A stretch of 64,000 bases of DNA from Corynebacterium sp. ACRQK (GTDB lineage: Bacteria > Actinomycetota > Actinomycetes > Mycobacteriales > Mycobacteriaceae), in the NCBI RefSeq assembly GCF_022345965.1, contig NZ_JAKRMU010000003.1, positions 205,979 to 269,978 on the forward strand. The letters are read 5' to 3'. How positions within the stretch are numbered: position 1 is the stretch's first letter; each line of letters starts with the position of its first letter. The translations under genes and the position numbers were made by a program. The notes under the pieces are model-generated. The model made no database searches, was not told where the DNA came from, and saw only the letters and a program-made list of their open reading frames with translations. Shown here in pieces: positions 8,916-17,836 of this stretch.

Positions 8916-10136
8916 TTAATCCTCCTTCGCAAAAGGTACCGTCGCGGTCACGTTCCACCCTCCGGGGTACACCGCGGAAGCACCCCACTTGGCCTGACCA
9001 CCGTGAATAGCCACACGCTGGCGAATGCCGGTCAGGCCGCGGCCGGAGCCTTCGATCCGGTCATCGCCCGGCGCGTTATCCACGCTAATTGTCACCCGGG
9101 CGGGCTCCCACTCCAGCCTCACTTGCGCGGGCACAGAACCCGCGTGCTTCAGCACGTTGGTCAGGGATTCCTGCACGATGCGGTACACGCTGAGGTCGCG
9201 GACCTCGTCCAACTGGTGCGGTTCGCCCGTGACGTGCAGCTCCACCTGCACCCCGTTGCGCTTCGCATCCTCCACCAGGTCGGGCACGCCAGCCACCCCC
9301 GGGGTGACGGTGGTAGAACGCGGCGAGGGGGCGTCATCGTGAAGAACAGAGAGCAGCTCCCGCATCTGGGTCAGGGCCGAGCGACCGCGCGCGGCGATAG
9401 TGTCGAGGGCTTCGATGGCCTTGTCGGGATCCTTGCGGCCCGCGTAGCGCCCGCCGTCCGCCTGCGCGATGACGACGGTGAGGGAATGTGCGACGATGTC
9501 GTGCAGCTCGCGGGCGATGCGGTTGCGCTCGCTAACGGTGGCGAGCTCGGCGCGGGCGGCCAGCGCCTCGACAGCCTGATCGCGGCGCAGCGAATAGCGT
9601 CCTGTCAGCCACATCAGGGCGACAGTCACGACGGTGAGCAGGATAATTAGCCCCCAGAACAGCCAGAACTCGGCGGTCCGAAAGTCATCACCGCCCCACG
9701 CAAAATCACTATCTTCTCCCTTGCGCGCATAGTAGTAGATGGTCCCCCACGCCATCGCGTAGACAGAGCCGAGCAACAGCAAAGTCAGCCACAGCTTGCG
9801 GCGCAGCGTCAGCTTCGCGGAGATGAAGTAAGCCTCATAGGCCACCACCAAGTAGCCAAGCGGCCACACTAACAGCGCAGACGTCGCATAGGCATACATG
9901 CCAACTGCGGTGACTGCCACACCCCATTCGGGTCGAAAGCGTTGGAGGAGCAAGCCAATGAACCCCAAAACTAGACCTGTGCTGGCAACAACAACCTGCC
10001 AGGGGGCGATGTTCATGCCGGTACCAAATGTGCTTCCGACACCGAGAAAAAAGAACACCATGACCACAACAGCTACGAACACCCACCAGGAGGCATCCCG
10101 CCACCACACCGGGCGAGGAACTGCTTCATAAGACAT
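8916..10136 (-). CDS. sensor histidine kinase (HisKA_3 type)
   Basis: A 406-residue membrane kinase. The first ~190 residues contain about five or six membrane helices (e.g. WVFVAVVVMVFFFLGVG, VVASTGLVLGFIGLLL, LWLTLLLLGSVYAMAWG, LIILLTVVTVALMWL) with little extracellular sequence, as in intramembrane-sensing kinases. The dimerisation/phosphorylation region is ERNRIARELHDIVAHSL, with the phosphorylated His in LHD. The ATPase domain has NVLKHA and SGRGLTGIRQRV. It directly precedes its response regulator. The signal is unknown; the architecture favours envelope stress or membrane-active compounds. Confidence 0.9.
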   Translation of the reverse strand: MSYEAVPRPVWWRDASWWVFVAVVVMVFFFLGVGSTFGTGMNIAPWQVVVASTGLVLGFIGLLLQRFRPEWGVAVTAVGMYAYATSALLVWPLGYLVVAYEAYFISAKLTLRRKLWLTLLLLGSVYAMAWGTIYYYARKGEDSDFAWGGDDFRTAEFWLFWGLIILLTVVTVALMWLTGRYSLRRDQAVEALAARAELATVSERNRIARELHDIVAHSLTVVIAQADGGRYAGRKDPDKAIEALDTIAARGRSALTQMRELLSVLHDDAPSPRSTTVTPGVAGVPDLVEDAKRNGVQVELHVTGEPHQLDEVRDLSVYRIVQESLTNVLKHAGSVPAQVRLEWEPARVTISVDNAPGDDRIEGSGRGLTGIRQRVAIHGGQAKWGASAVYPGGWNVTATVPFAKED

Positions 10137-10151
10137 GTATGAAGAGTCTAG

Positions 10152-10934
10152 TTACAGGCGCACCCTATCGCCGTAAACGAGCAGGCCATTAACGAAACGG
10201 GTGAGGAACGGCGGCGAGAAGTGGCTGGTAGCCTCCAACAGCTTCGTCTTCCAACCGACCGGAAAATGCACCTTCGTGGGGCTACGGCGCGGGGTGGCCA
10301 CGGCCCTTACTACCTCTGCAGCCACATCTTGTGGGGTTGTGGACGCCCCCAGCCGCCGCATGCCCGCCGTCTCCACATCGGCAATGAGCGCCGTCCGCGA
10401 GTACAGGGGCAAGACGGTGCGGACGCGAATGTTGTGCTTATCCCATTCGAAATCCAGCGCCTCGGAGATGCCACGGACGGCGAACTTGGTGGCAGAGTAG
10501 GTGGCCATATCCGGGGTGCCGTAGATGGAGGAGGCACTGCAGACGTTGACGACCACGCCGTTGCCGGCGGCTTTGAGGTGTTCGAAGGCCGCCCGGCAGC
10601 CGTAGATCACGCCCTTGACGTTGACGTCGACGAGGGCGGAATCCTGCTGGAAGCTCCCGCGGTCGATGAAGTCGCCGCCGTAGAGAACGCCCGCGTTGTT
10701 GATGAGTGCATTGATTCCCCCGGCGCGGGCGGCGAAGTCGGCGACAGTGGCGGACCACTGGTCGGGGTCGGTGACGTCGAGGGTACCGGGGATGATGTTG
10801 GGGTGCTGAGCCCAGTCACGGACCTTGTCGCCGTCGAGGTCGTAGGCGCCGACGGTCCAGCCGGCCTCGGCGAAGGACTCAGCGATTGCGCGGCCGAAGC
10901 CTTGGGCTGCGCCGGTAACGAGTATTGATTTCAT
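10152..10934 (-). CDS. short-chain dehydrogenase/reductase
   Basis: A 260-residue classical SDR. The cofactor motif is TGAAQGFGRAIA (TGxxxGxG), with NNAG in LINNAGVLYGG, catalytic Ser in VNVCSASSIYG and Tyr/Lys in YSATKFAV. The start at 10934 (MKSILVTGAAQG) is chosen because the fold begins there and AGGGG lies just upstream. Residues after the core (WKTKLLEATSHFSPPFLTRFV) resemble lipid- or alcohol-acting SDRs of actinobacteria. Substrate not identifiable. Confidence 0.85.
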   Translation of the reverse strand: MKSILVTGAAQGFGRAIAESFAEAGWTVGAYDLDGDKVRDWAQHPNIIPGTLDVTDPDQWSATVADFAARAGGINALINNAGVLYGGDFIDRGSFQQDSALVDVNVKGVIYGCRAAFEHLKAAGNGVVVNVCSASSIYGTPDMATYSATKFAVRGISEALDFEWDKHNIRVRTVLPLYSRTALIADVETAGMRRLGASTTPQDVAAEVVRAVATPRRSPTKVHFPVGWKTKLLEATSHFSPPFLTRFVNGLLVYGDRVRL

Positions 10935-11441
10935 ACCCCTAACTACTACAGTAGCCAGAGTACATAAGCTACGAATTCCCGTAAGAACGCCGCCGGGCGG
11001 GCACTGGCAAGCAAAGAGAACCTCGCGACCGTGAAAATGAAGGAGCAGCTCGCAGGTCAAACCGTAAGATGACCTTCAGCTTTTGGTTCACCCCCGTTAC
11101 CTGAAGTTTAACAGGAGAAAAGCCCCCTCTTAACGCAACAACTCCATCCGCCTCCCCAGGTTTCTATCTTTGGATAGCCAGAACGCGTGTGCCCGACGTT
11201 TCGTCAACTTTAGCTTCAGACTGTTCGCTTGAAGATCACGCCAATAGACCGTACGGGGGTATCTTTTAGGTTTTTTTGGCGAACGCTCGATAGAAACCGA
11301 GATCCTCTACGAACCTTGTGCTTAGATCAGAATCAACAATAAAGAAGGCGACCTCTGAACTGTAGTGGCTCCCCCCCTGCCGAGAACCACAAAAATCAAC
11401 GCCCAGCACATATTTAACTTTTACTCAAGTAGGTACCATCC
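10935..11441. other. 507-bp non-coding, composition-shift region
   Basis: No credible gene is visible. From about 11060 onwards the sequence becomes markedly more A/T-rich than the SDR gene and stays so through the next three genes, marking the left side of a probable acquired segment. It must contain the SDR promoter (left end) and the promoter of the secreted-protein gene; TATTTAACT at about 11412 is a possible -10-like stretch. No tRNA, integrase fragment or clear repeat was found at the junction. Confidence 0.5.
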
Positions 11442-12002
11442 ATGAAAAAACAGTTTAAAATAGCGTCTACTCTATCGGTACTGATCGCAGCATTTTCACT
11501 ACCACAAACAGTCGCTCTAGCTAACACACAGCAAGAGCTCTCACAATCAGCAATCCCAGCCTCAGCCAATACCCCTAACGTCATGGGCCCATTTGAAGAA
11601 CTCCCACTTGAAGCCGTGCGCATAGTTCCGGGAGTTCAAACTTTTGCAACTAGCGTATGCACGGCCAGCATTGACTATCCACACATATCAGGAACCCGTG
11701 GTGTCACTTACACCGTAAATGTGCACCTCGACGGAAAGTGTCGAACCATCCCCTCTAAGCATAATATCTCGGGCGATCTAAGTAGGAGCAGGTGGTACGG
11801 ATGGGAGCGCCTAAATTCAAAGCAGCGATCTTTTCCAGGAAAATCTAAAGCGCGGGTAACAATTGAAAGTAGGTGCAAACCAGGCAGCATGTACAAATAC
11901 CGCGCTAACGGAAGATTTTACGCCCTCATAGGAAAAACATCCTGGGTTCGCTCTTTTTATAATCAGAACCCTAGAGAAATTCGATGCACCCGATCTGCAT
12001 AG
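11442..12002 (+). CDS. unrecognised secreted cysteine-containing protein
   Basis: 186 residues. The N-terminus MKKQFKIASTLSVLIAAFSL ending in ...TVALA is a classical Sec signal peptide with a likely cleavage after ALA (about residue 27). The mature protein has a flexible linker, then a basic region from CTASIDYPHISGTRG to the end with four cysteines (VC-T, GKC-R, SRC-K, IRC-T) that could form two disulfides. Codon use and A/T content differ strongly from neighbouring core genes. I do not recognise a family or function. It overlaps the next gene by 19 nt and heads a three-gene cassette. Confidence 0.75.
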   Translation: MKKQFKIASTLSVLIAAFSLPQTVALANTQQELSQSAIPASANTPNVMGPFEELPLEAVRIVPGVQTFATSVCTASIDYPHISGTRGVTYTVNVHLDGKCRTIPSKHNISGDLSRSRWYGWERLNSKQRSFPGKSKARVTIESRCKPGSMYKYRANGRFYALIGKTSWVRSFYNQNPREIRCTRSA

Positions 12003-12583
12003 AACCCAAGAAGACTAAGAGGATAATTTTCACCATTATCCTAGCTTGTACTGTTGTATATACGACAGGATGCGCCGAATCAGAAAAAATACTTCACAAA
12101 CCTACTGATCCGAGAGCTGAAGGTTTTGTCCAAACTCACAGCTTGGATGAGTTTCCCTCGATCCCTTCCGGCACAATTAACGGTACACTCGCACCGTTGA
12201 TTAGCACAAGCACCTGGAATAGAGATGAAGATACCCTCAAGGATCCAGAAGAGGTAAATTGGGAGTCGTTACCCTTCGTTCAAGAAGACGTTCCACTCAT
12301 TATAGACTCACCATTTCCTCCAAATGAGGTTTGGATAACTCGTCTTGAAACTGCAGTAGACCAGTCTTTGTCTCAAGAAAACTCGATGGCCGAACCTGTG
12401 CTCTGCTCACAGGATAACCAAGAGGTGTGCCAGGTAAGCATCAAAACCTCCACCACTACGCAGATAACACCTTCAGGAAACATATCCAGTTACGGTAGGT
12501 ATCGGTTTATGACTATTCAGGCCATTTGGTTTACACCTACTGGGGATGAGTCGGTCTCTTGGGCTACACAAATTGCGAGATGA
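11984..12583 (+). CDS. unrecognised probable lipoprotein
   Basis: 199 residues. After a basic start (EPKKTKR) comes a hydrophobic helix (IIFTIILACTVVYTT) and a lipobox-like TTGC followed by AES, so the mature protein would be lipid-anchored to the outside of the membrane. The rest is acidic, with two further cysteines (VLCSQ and EVCQV). The ATG lies inside the end of the preceding gene, behind AGAGAAA, which implies coupled translation. No family is recognised. Low GC content matches its neighbours. Confidence 0.7.
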   Translation: MHPICIEPKKTKRIIFTIILACTVVYTTGCAESEKILHKPTDPRAEGFVQTHSLDEFPSIPSGTINGTLAPLISTSTWNRDEDTLKDPEEVNWESLPFVQEDVPLIIDSPFPPNEVWITRLETAVDQSLSQENSMAEPVLCSQDNQEVCQVSIKTSTTTQITPSGNISSYGRYRFMTIQAIWFTPTGDESVSWATQIAR

Positions 12584-12591
12584 GGTAAATT

Positions 12592-13044
12592 ATGGCCTAT
12601 TTAATCATCGACCCATCCGGCTACCCATTAAGTCGCCCGAATGATGGAGATGTTGTATCCAATCCAGACACAGGGCAGGTTCTTACCGTCAGCTTCCTAA
12701 GAATAACCACGCCCGACGGGGACTATGAAGTTGATTTTCTTCCCGGAATTGTCAACCTCTACCAAGGAAGCAAGGATAAATCATCCTACTCCACAAATAT
12801 TCAAGAGATAAGCGTCAAGAAAGGAACTCGACTTCACAAAATTGGCAGCATTGACCATATAGATGATGTAACCCTGACGCATTTAGGGGATAAATACCGA
12901 GTTCAGGCCGCGAAACTAGACGACACGAAACCAGATAGTTTAATCCTCTGCGAAGATGGTTTTATAAGAACTTTGCAAGATAGTTTTTCTGCTACCGACA
13001 GGCCTCAAGGAGTATTCCCCGTTCTCTACAAAGTCGATGAGTAG
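12592..13044 (+). CDS. unrecognised 150-aa cytoplasmic protein
   Basis: Begins MAYLIIDPSGYPLSRP, 8 nt after the lipoprotein stop, with GAGGT as ribosome site spanning that stop. There is no signal peptide or membrane helix. The sequence looks beta-rich with short repeated hydrophobic/polar strands (VLTVSFLRITTP, DYEVDFLPGIV, KYRVQAAKL). One cysteine (LILCED). The family is not recognised. It is the last gene of the A/T-rich cassette and runs convergently into purKE. Confidence 0.68.
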   Translation: MAYLIIDPSGYPLSRPNDGDVVSNPDTGQVLTVSFLRITTPDGDYEVDFLPGIVNLYQGSKDKSSYSTNIQEISVKKGTRLHKIGSIDHIDDVTLTHLGDKYRVQAAKLDDTKPDSLILCEDGFIRTLQDSFSATDRPQGVFPVLYKVDE

Positions 13045-13078
13045 GCAGCCCCGCCGAGCACTACCCAGTTAGAACGCT

Positions 13079-14830
13079 TCACCCCATCAGCTTCTGCTGC
13101 AGAGCACGATCCTTCTCCAGCACCGCGTCGCGCATGTTCTCCTGGTATTCGACCATCTTGTCCATCAGCGCCGCATCCGCCACCGCGAGGGTGCGCACAG
13201 CCAGCAGGCCAGCGTTCTTCGCGCCGTCGATGGAGACGGTGGCAGTCGGCACGCCGCCGGGCATCTGCACGATAGAGAGCAGGGAATCTAGGCCATCCAG
13301 ATTGCCCAGGGCACGCGGAATGCCAATCACCGGCAGCGGAGTGGCCGCGGCGACCATGCCCGGCAGGTGGGCGGCACCGCCGGCGCAGGCGATGATCACC
13401 TTCACGCCGCGGGTGTGGGCGGTGCGGGCGTAGTCAAGCATGCGCTCCGGGGTGCGGTGCGCGGAGACCACGCCAACCTCAAAGGGAATACCGAACTCGG
13501 CCAGCAACTCGGCTGCTGGTTCGACAGTGGGCCAGTCGGAATCGGAGCCCATCACCAGGCCCACCAGTGGGGTGCGTGCATTCTCAGTCATCGGTTGGTC
13601 CTCCCATTCGGCGGTTTCCAGGAACTTCGCGGCCAGGCGCGCCTGTTCGCGCGTGCGCACTGGATCCTCCCCCAGCATATTGACGTGGCCGATCTTGCGG
13701 CGTGGGCGCCAATCCTTGCCGTACATGTGGATCTTTGCGTTCGGGAAGCGACGCCACACCGCATCCATGCGCTCGTGCATCGGCATCGCCGGATCCTCGG
13801 CCGCTCCCAGCACGTTTGCCATCACTACCACCGGCGCGGTCGGCTCCGTGGAACCCAGCGGGCGATCCAGTACGGCGCGAACGTGCTGCTCGAACTGGCT
13901 GGTGATGCAACCATCCTGGGTCCAGTGGCCGGTGTTGTGCGGGCGCATCGCCAGCTCGTTGACGATGATCTCCGGCTGGCCGTTCTCGTCGGTGGTCTCG
14001 AACAACTCCACCGCCAGCACACCAGTGACGCCCAACTCGGTGGCGACGTCGCGGGACAGCTGCTCGGCGGCGGCCAGGATCTCAGGCGTGGAGTTTGGGG
14101 CGGGCGCCACGGCCTCCACACAGATTCCGTCCTCCTGCAGGGATTCCACTGCCGGCCACGCCTGCACCTCGCCGGACGGAGTGCGAGCCACCATGGCGGA
14201 CAGCTCGCGCACCAGCGCGACCTTCTTTTCCGCCATCAGGGGGATCTCCTTGTCCAGCAGCTTCTCCACCAACTCGCGGGCCTCGTCCACCGTGGCGGGG
14301 AACCACACACCCTTGCCGTCATAGCCGCCGCGGCGGGCCTTCAGGCACACCTGGCCGCCCACGGCATCGAAGAACCCGGCGATGTCGTCGGCGGATTCGA
14401 TGGCGGCAAACGCCGGCACCGGGGCGCCCAGCTCGCGCAGCTTCTTGCGCATCACCAGCTTGTCCTGCGCGTGGATCAGCGCCGCGGGCTGCGGCTGCAC
14501 GTTCACGCCGTCGGCGATGAGGGCATCCAGGAAGCGATTGGGCACGTGCTCGTGGTCGAAGGTCACCGCGTCGGAATCCTGGGCAACCTCGCGGACGTGC
14601 TCCTCCAGTGCGTAATCCCCCAGCACCACGTCGGCGGTCACCTGCGCAGCCGAGGAATCCGGCGCCCCGGCCAGCACACGGCAACTTAAGCCCAACTCGA
14701 TCGCCGCCTGCTGAGTCATACGCGCCAACTGACCATCGCCGATGATCGTCACCAGCGGCGCTCCCGGCGCGTGTGCGGCAGGGCGCGCTAAAGACCAGTC
14801 GGCTGTGTTATTCCCATTGCTCTCACTCAC
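13079..14830 (-). CDS. purK: PurK-PurE fusion: N5-carboxyaminoimidazole ribonucleotide synthase and mutase
   Basis: A single 583-residue frame holding two enzymes of purine synthesis. Residues ~20-400 are an ATP-grasp PurK ([39 protein letters not shown]-like [19 protein letters not shown]) that carboxylates AIR. Residues ~415-583 are PurE ([35 protein letters not shown]), which moves the carboxylate to carbon. Corynebacteria usually have two genes. The internal Met of PurE (13591) still has GGGAGG 8 nt upstream, so PurE may also be made alone. The GTG start overlaps the PH-protein stop (GTGA). Confidence 0.9.
   Translation of the reverse strand: MSESNGNNTADWSLARPAAHAPGAPLVTIIGDGQLARMTQQAAIELGLSCRVLAGAPDSSAAQVTADVVLGDYALEEHVREVAQDSDAVTFDHEHVPNRFLDALIADGVNVQPQPAALIHAQDKLVMRKKLRELGAPVPAFAAIESADDIAGFFDAVGGQVCLKARRGGYDGKGVWFPATVDEARELVEKLLDKEIPLMAEKKVALVRELSAMVARTPSGEVQAWPAVESLQEDGICVEAVAPAPNSTPEILAAAEQLSRDVATELGVTGVLAVELFETTDENGQPEIIVNELAMRPHNTGHWTQDGCITSQFEQHVRAVLDRPLGSTEPTAPVVVMANVLGAAEDPAMPMHERMDAVWRRFPNAKIHMYGKDWRPRRKIGHVNMLGEDPVRTREQARLAAKFLETAEWEDQPMTENARTPLVGLVMGSDSDWPTVEPAAELLAEFGIPFEVGVVSAHRTPERMLDYARTAHTRGVKVIIACAGGAAHLPGMVAAATPLPVIGIPRALGNLDGLDSLLSIVQMPGGVPTATVSIDGAKNAGLLAVRTLAVADAALMDKMVEYQENMRDAVLEKDRALQQKLMG
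13600..13605 (-). promoter_or_regulatory. internal ribosome binding site in front of PurE domain
   Basis: GGGAGG on the minus strand, 8 nt before an in-frame ATG (13591-13589) that coincides with the expected PurE N-terminus ([17 protein letters not shown]). It looks like a relic, or still working, start of a formerly separate purE. Confidence 0.6.
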
Positions 14831-15339
14831 AGCTCCCAACTATAGTTCCCCGGCCCGACACTCTTAATCTGGCTCTTCAGCAGCCTCTCGAACTTACGGG
14901 TATAGGGAACCGAATGCAGCACCAAAGGCACGCGCGCCCCGGCCACGTACACCGCCACGTCGCCCCGGTGGGCCCTGCAATCCACCACGTTGGCCAGTGG
15001 GATCTGGCCAATGCGACTGCGCAGGTGGCCGGTCGCGGTGATCAGGCGCCTGTCGGTCAGCAGCATGCGGGAGCGCGCACGGAAAACCAGGTGGCGCACG
15101 CAGCGCCTCCAGCACACCAGCAGCCACGCAACCAGCAGCCCCCGACGAAGCCACATGCAGGCTTCCACCGTAGGGGCGTCCAGAAATTGGGTGGCCATGT
15201 ACTGATCCAGCGCGCCGATCCCCATCCAGAACAATCCCGTCCACAACAGCAGGCGCAGGACGGGGAAGAACATGGAGCGGCGCGCGGGGCTGAGCTCGGC
15301 GAGGATCTGCTCGTCCGGGTCGAAGGTGATTTTGCTCAT
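14827..15339 (-). CDS. PH-like domain membrane protein
   Basis: 170 residues from [19 protein letters not shown]. Two hydrophobic segments ([17 protein letters not shown] and [15 protein letters not shown]) are followed by a small beta domain with [14 protein letters not shown] and IPLANVVDC, the pattern of bacterial PH-like (bPH2/YdbT-type) proteins. Function unknown. It lies between birA and purKE with 4-nt overlaps on both sides (ATGA with birA, GTGA with purKE), so the three genes are one translationally coupled operon. This arrangement is common in actinobacteria. Confidence 0.75.
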   Translation of the reverse strand: MSKITFDPDEQILAELSPARRSMFFPVLRLLLWTGLFWMGIGALDQYMATQFLDAPTVEACMWLRRGLLVAWLLVCWRRCVRHLVFRARSRMLLTDRRLITATGHLRSRIGQIPLANVVDCRAHRGDVAVYVAGARVPLVLHSVPYTRKFERLLKSQIKSVGPGNYSWEL

Positions 15340-16178
15340 GCGTAGCGCCCTCCGTAGTCGCCCGTGCCGTCGGCGCGCAGGTGCACGATCTCCCCGGCGC
15401 GGATCACGCGCGTGCCCTCGCGGGTGCGGACCAGCAGCTCGCCGTCGTCGTCGATGTCGGTGGCCGTGCCCTCCACGACCTCGTCGCCGGGTAGGAAAGC
15501 GCGCACGGAGGTGCCGATGGTCGCGGAAGCCTGGCGGTAGCGCGGTAGTACGGTCTGGGCCGCCCCTCCTAGTCGACGCCACCTCTCCAGATTCGCCGTC
15601 AGCTCCGCGAACACGGCCACCGCGACGTCCTCGCGGCTTGGGCAGGGCCGTCCCAGGCGGTTGCACTCCAGGTCGATGGAGCTGGCGTGGGCGACGGGCA
15701 GCTCGTCGGTCTGCAGGTCGTAGTTGATGCCGAAGCCCAGGATGATCGCCGGGTGCGGGTCCAGGTGCACGGCCTCTACCAGGATGCCCACCAGCTTACG
15801 GCCGTCCAGCACGCAGTCGTTGGGCCACTTCAGCTGGATGGGGATGTCCGCGGAGGCGCGGATGCCCTCCACGATCGACAGACCCGTGAGCAGCGGCAGC
15901 AGGCTAATGCGATCCACAGGCACGTCCGGCAGGCGTAGCAGCACGGAGCAGATCAGCTGGCTGCGGGCCGGGGCCTCGAAGGAGCGGCCCTTGCGTCCGC
16001 GCCCGGCGGTCTGCTCCTCGGCCATGAGTAGGGACATGTCGGGCAGGCCCTCCCCACAACGCACGCGGTCGGCCAAATCGGTGCTGGTGGAGCCGGTGGT
16101 TTCCAGCACTTCGACGTGGCGGTAGCCCAGCGGGGCCAGGCGCTCGGCCAGGCGGCGGGGGTCTAGCGGCGTGCGCAT
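15336..16178 (-). CDS. birA: biotin--[acetyl-CoA-carboxylase] ligase BirA
   Basis: A 280-residue biotin protein ligase lacking an N-terminal DNA-binding domain (class I, no repressor function). Motifs: ETTGSTSTDLAD at the start, GRGRKGRSFEAPA (biotinyl-AMP loop), KWPNDCVLDGRKLVGIL and LGFGINYDL; the C-terminal small domain begins near GTSVRAFLPGDEVVEG. It attaches biotin to the carrier lysine of AccBC, encoded about 7 kb away. The start at 16178 gives MRTPLDPRRLAERL. It is divergent from accD across 85 nt and co-transcribed with the PH-like gene and purKE. Confidence 0.9.
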   Translation of the reverse strand: MRTPLDPRRLAERLAPLGYRHVEVLETTGSTSTDLADRVRCGEGLPDMSLLMAEEQTAGRGRKGRSFEAPARSQLICSVLLRLPDVPVDRISLLPLLTGLSIVEGIRASADIPIQLKWPNDCVLDGRKLVGILVEAVHLDPHPAIILGFGINYDLQTDELPVAHASSIDLECNRLGRPCPSREDVAVAVFAELTANLERWRRLGGAAQTVLPRYRQASATIGTSVRAFLPGDEVVEGTATDIDDDGELLVRTREGTRVIRAGEIVHLRADGTGDYGGRYA

Positions 16179-16263
16179 GGGAGTACTGTCCTTTCTCTTC
16201 ACATGCCTTCCCTCAGACACTCTAGCCCCACCAATCACGGCACTGGAGTTTTTACACCGTATT

Positions 16264-17628
16264 ATGGCGACCATGAGCTCTACCACCGACACATCGACAA
16301 CCGCCGGGAAGATCGCCGACCTCCGCGATCGCCTGGCGGAGACCCACAAGCCGCAGGGGGACGAGATCCCGCGCGCCCGTCGCCGCGTGGACGCACTGCT
16401 GGATGCCGGTAGCTTCGTGGAGACCGACGCGCTGGCCCGCCACCGCGCCACCGCCTTCAAAGCCGACAAGTTCCGCCCCGCCACCGACGGCATCGTCGCC
16501 GGCTACGGCACCATCGACGGTCGCCCGGTGTGCGTGTTCTCGCAGGACGCCACCCTCTTCGACGGCCAGATCGGCGAGACCGCGGGCGAGAAGATCCTTA
16601 AGGTCATGGAGCTGGCCGTGAAGTCCGGCACCCCGCTGATCGGCATCTACGAAGGCGCCGGCGCTCGCCCGAACGAGGGCATCACGGCCCTCGAGTTCTT
16701 CTCCCGCATCCACAGCCTGCAGACAAAACTCTCCGGCGTGGTTCCGCAGATCGCCCTGGTCGCCGGCCCCACCAGCGGCGCGCTGGTGCACTCGGTGGTT
16801 CTGTCCGACGTCGTCGTTGCGGTCAAGGGTGCCGGGGAGCTGGTAGATGACGCCACCGACGGCACCGCCCACATCCTCGCCGAGGACGACGCCTCCGCGC
16901 TGGGACTCGTCGCGGACATCCTGAGCTACCTGCCCAGCAACAACCGGGCACTCCCCCTGCGCGGGGACGAGACGGAGGCAGAGCCGGAGACAGACGAGCT
17001 GGACGGCCTGATCCCTGACTCGGACGCGCAGGCCTACGACATGCACGAGGTGCTGAACCGCGTGGTCGACGCGAGCTCTGTACTGGAACTCCAGAAGTTC
17101 CACGCGCCGCACCTGATCACGACGCTGGCGCGCGTGGGCGGCCGGAGTGTGGGCGTCATCGCGAACCAGCCCGAACAACAAGCAGGGGCGATCGACGACG
17201 CGGCGGCCGAGAAGGCAGCGCGCTTCATCCGCTTCTGCGACGCCTTCAACGTGCCGCTGGTGACCTTCGTGGACTCGGCGGGCTACGTGCCGGACGTGCT
17301 GTTCCGCCGCACCGCGAAGCTGATCGGCGTGACGGCCGCGGCGAGCGTCGGCAAGATCGCCGTTATTACCCGCAAGGCCTTCGGCGACGCCTACCTTTCC
17401 CTGGGTGCAAAGCGCCTGGGCACCGACCTGGTGTATGCATGGCCGACCGCGCAGATCGCGCAAGACGATAGCTACCAGGCGGAGCCCTACTCCGCCGCGG
17501 AGCGGGGCCTGGTGGACGCGGTGATCCCGCCGCGCGAGACCCGCGCCCGCATCGTCGACGGCCTGCGCCTGGTGGAGCGCAAGGCCGAGGACGGCTACCC
17601 GCGCAAGCACGACAACCTGCCGTTCTAG
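16264..17628 (+). CDS. acyl-CoA carboxylase beta subunit (AccD/DtsR-like), shortened and diverged
   Basis: A 454-residue carboxyltransferase-type protein next to birA and accE, the usual place of DtsR/AccD1 in corynebacteria. The N-terminal half fits the family (RRRVDALLDAGSFVE, VFSQDATLFDG, GEKILKVMELA). Family members are about 520-545 residues. This one has lost about 40 residues after YAWPTAQIA, including the MGAxGAV glycine loop that forms the C-terminal oxyanion hole, and the N-terminal oxyanion stretch reads GPTSGALVHS in place of GPCAGGAVYS. Activity is therefore doubtful, although the frame is intact. ATG 16264 or 16273 are both possible starts; neither has a strong ribosome site. 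Confidence 0.8.
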   Translation: MATMSSTTDTSTTAGKIADLRDRLAETHKPQGDEIPRARRRVDALLDAGSFVETDALARHRATAFKADKFRPATDGIVAGYGTIDGRPVCVFSQDATLFDGQIGETAGEKILKVMELAVKSGTPLIGIYEGAGARPNEGITALEFFSRIHSLQTKLSGVVPQIALVAGPTSGALVHSVVLSDVVVAVKGAGELVDDATDGTAHILAEDDASALGLVADILSYLPSNNRALPLRGDETEAEPETDELDGLIPDSDAQAYDMHEVLNRVVDASSVLELQKFHAPHLITTLARVGGRSVGVIANQPEQQAGAIDDAAAEKAARFIRFCDAFNVPLVTFVDSAGYVPDVLFRRTAKLIGVTAAASVGKIAVITRKAFGDAYLSLGAKRLGTDLVYAWPTAQIAQDDSYQAEPYSAAERGLVDAVIPPRETRARIVDGLRLVERKAEDGYPRKHDNLPF

Positions 17629-17638
17629 GAGGAAGCGC

Positions 17639-17833
17639 GTGACTGACTTTCAGGTGATCAAGGGCAACCCGGACGAGGTAGAGACCCGGGCGCTGCAGCT
17701 CATCGTCGACGACCTGGCCAAGGAGGCCGAGGCGCTGCGCAATGCGAAGCCGGATACGCGCGGGCACTACGGCCGCGAGCTGCGCCACAGCAGCCCCGGC
17801 GCGTTCCGCAATCCGCGGATGCCGCGGGGGTAG
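17639..17833 (+). CDS. accE: acyl-CoA carboxylase epsilon subunit
   Basis: A 64-residue protein starting with GTG behind AGGAGG. It begins FQVIKGNPDEVETRALQLIV, the conserved helix-strand core of the actinobacterial acyl-CoA carboxylase epsilon family (PF13822), and has a short disordered tail. Epsilon subunits stabilise the AccA/AccD complex. It lies 10 nt after accD and 3 nt before maf, in one operon. Its preservation suggests the complex still forms, even though the AccD partner looks altered. Confidence 0.82.
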   Translation: MTDFQVIKGNPDEVETRALQLIVDDLAKEAEALRNAKPDTRGHYGRELRHSSPGAFRNPRMPRG

Positions 17834-17836
17834 GAC

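Noticed and set aside
14821..14839. TTG at 14839 as the purK-purE start
   Set aside because: There is no ribosome site in front of it. GTG at 14830 overlaps the upstream stop as GTGA, matching the ATGA overlap of the preceding gene pair, and is the better candidate for coupled translation.
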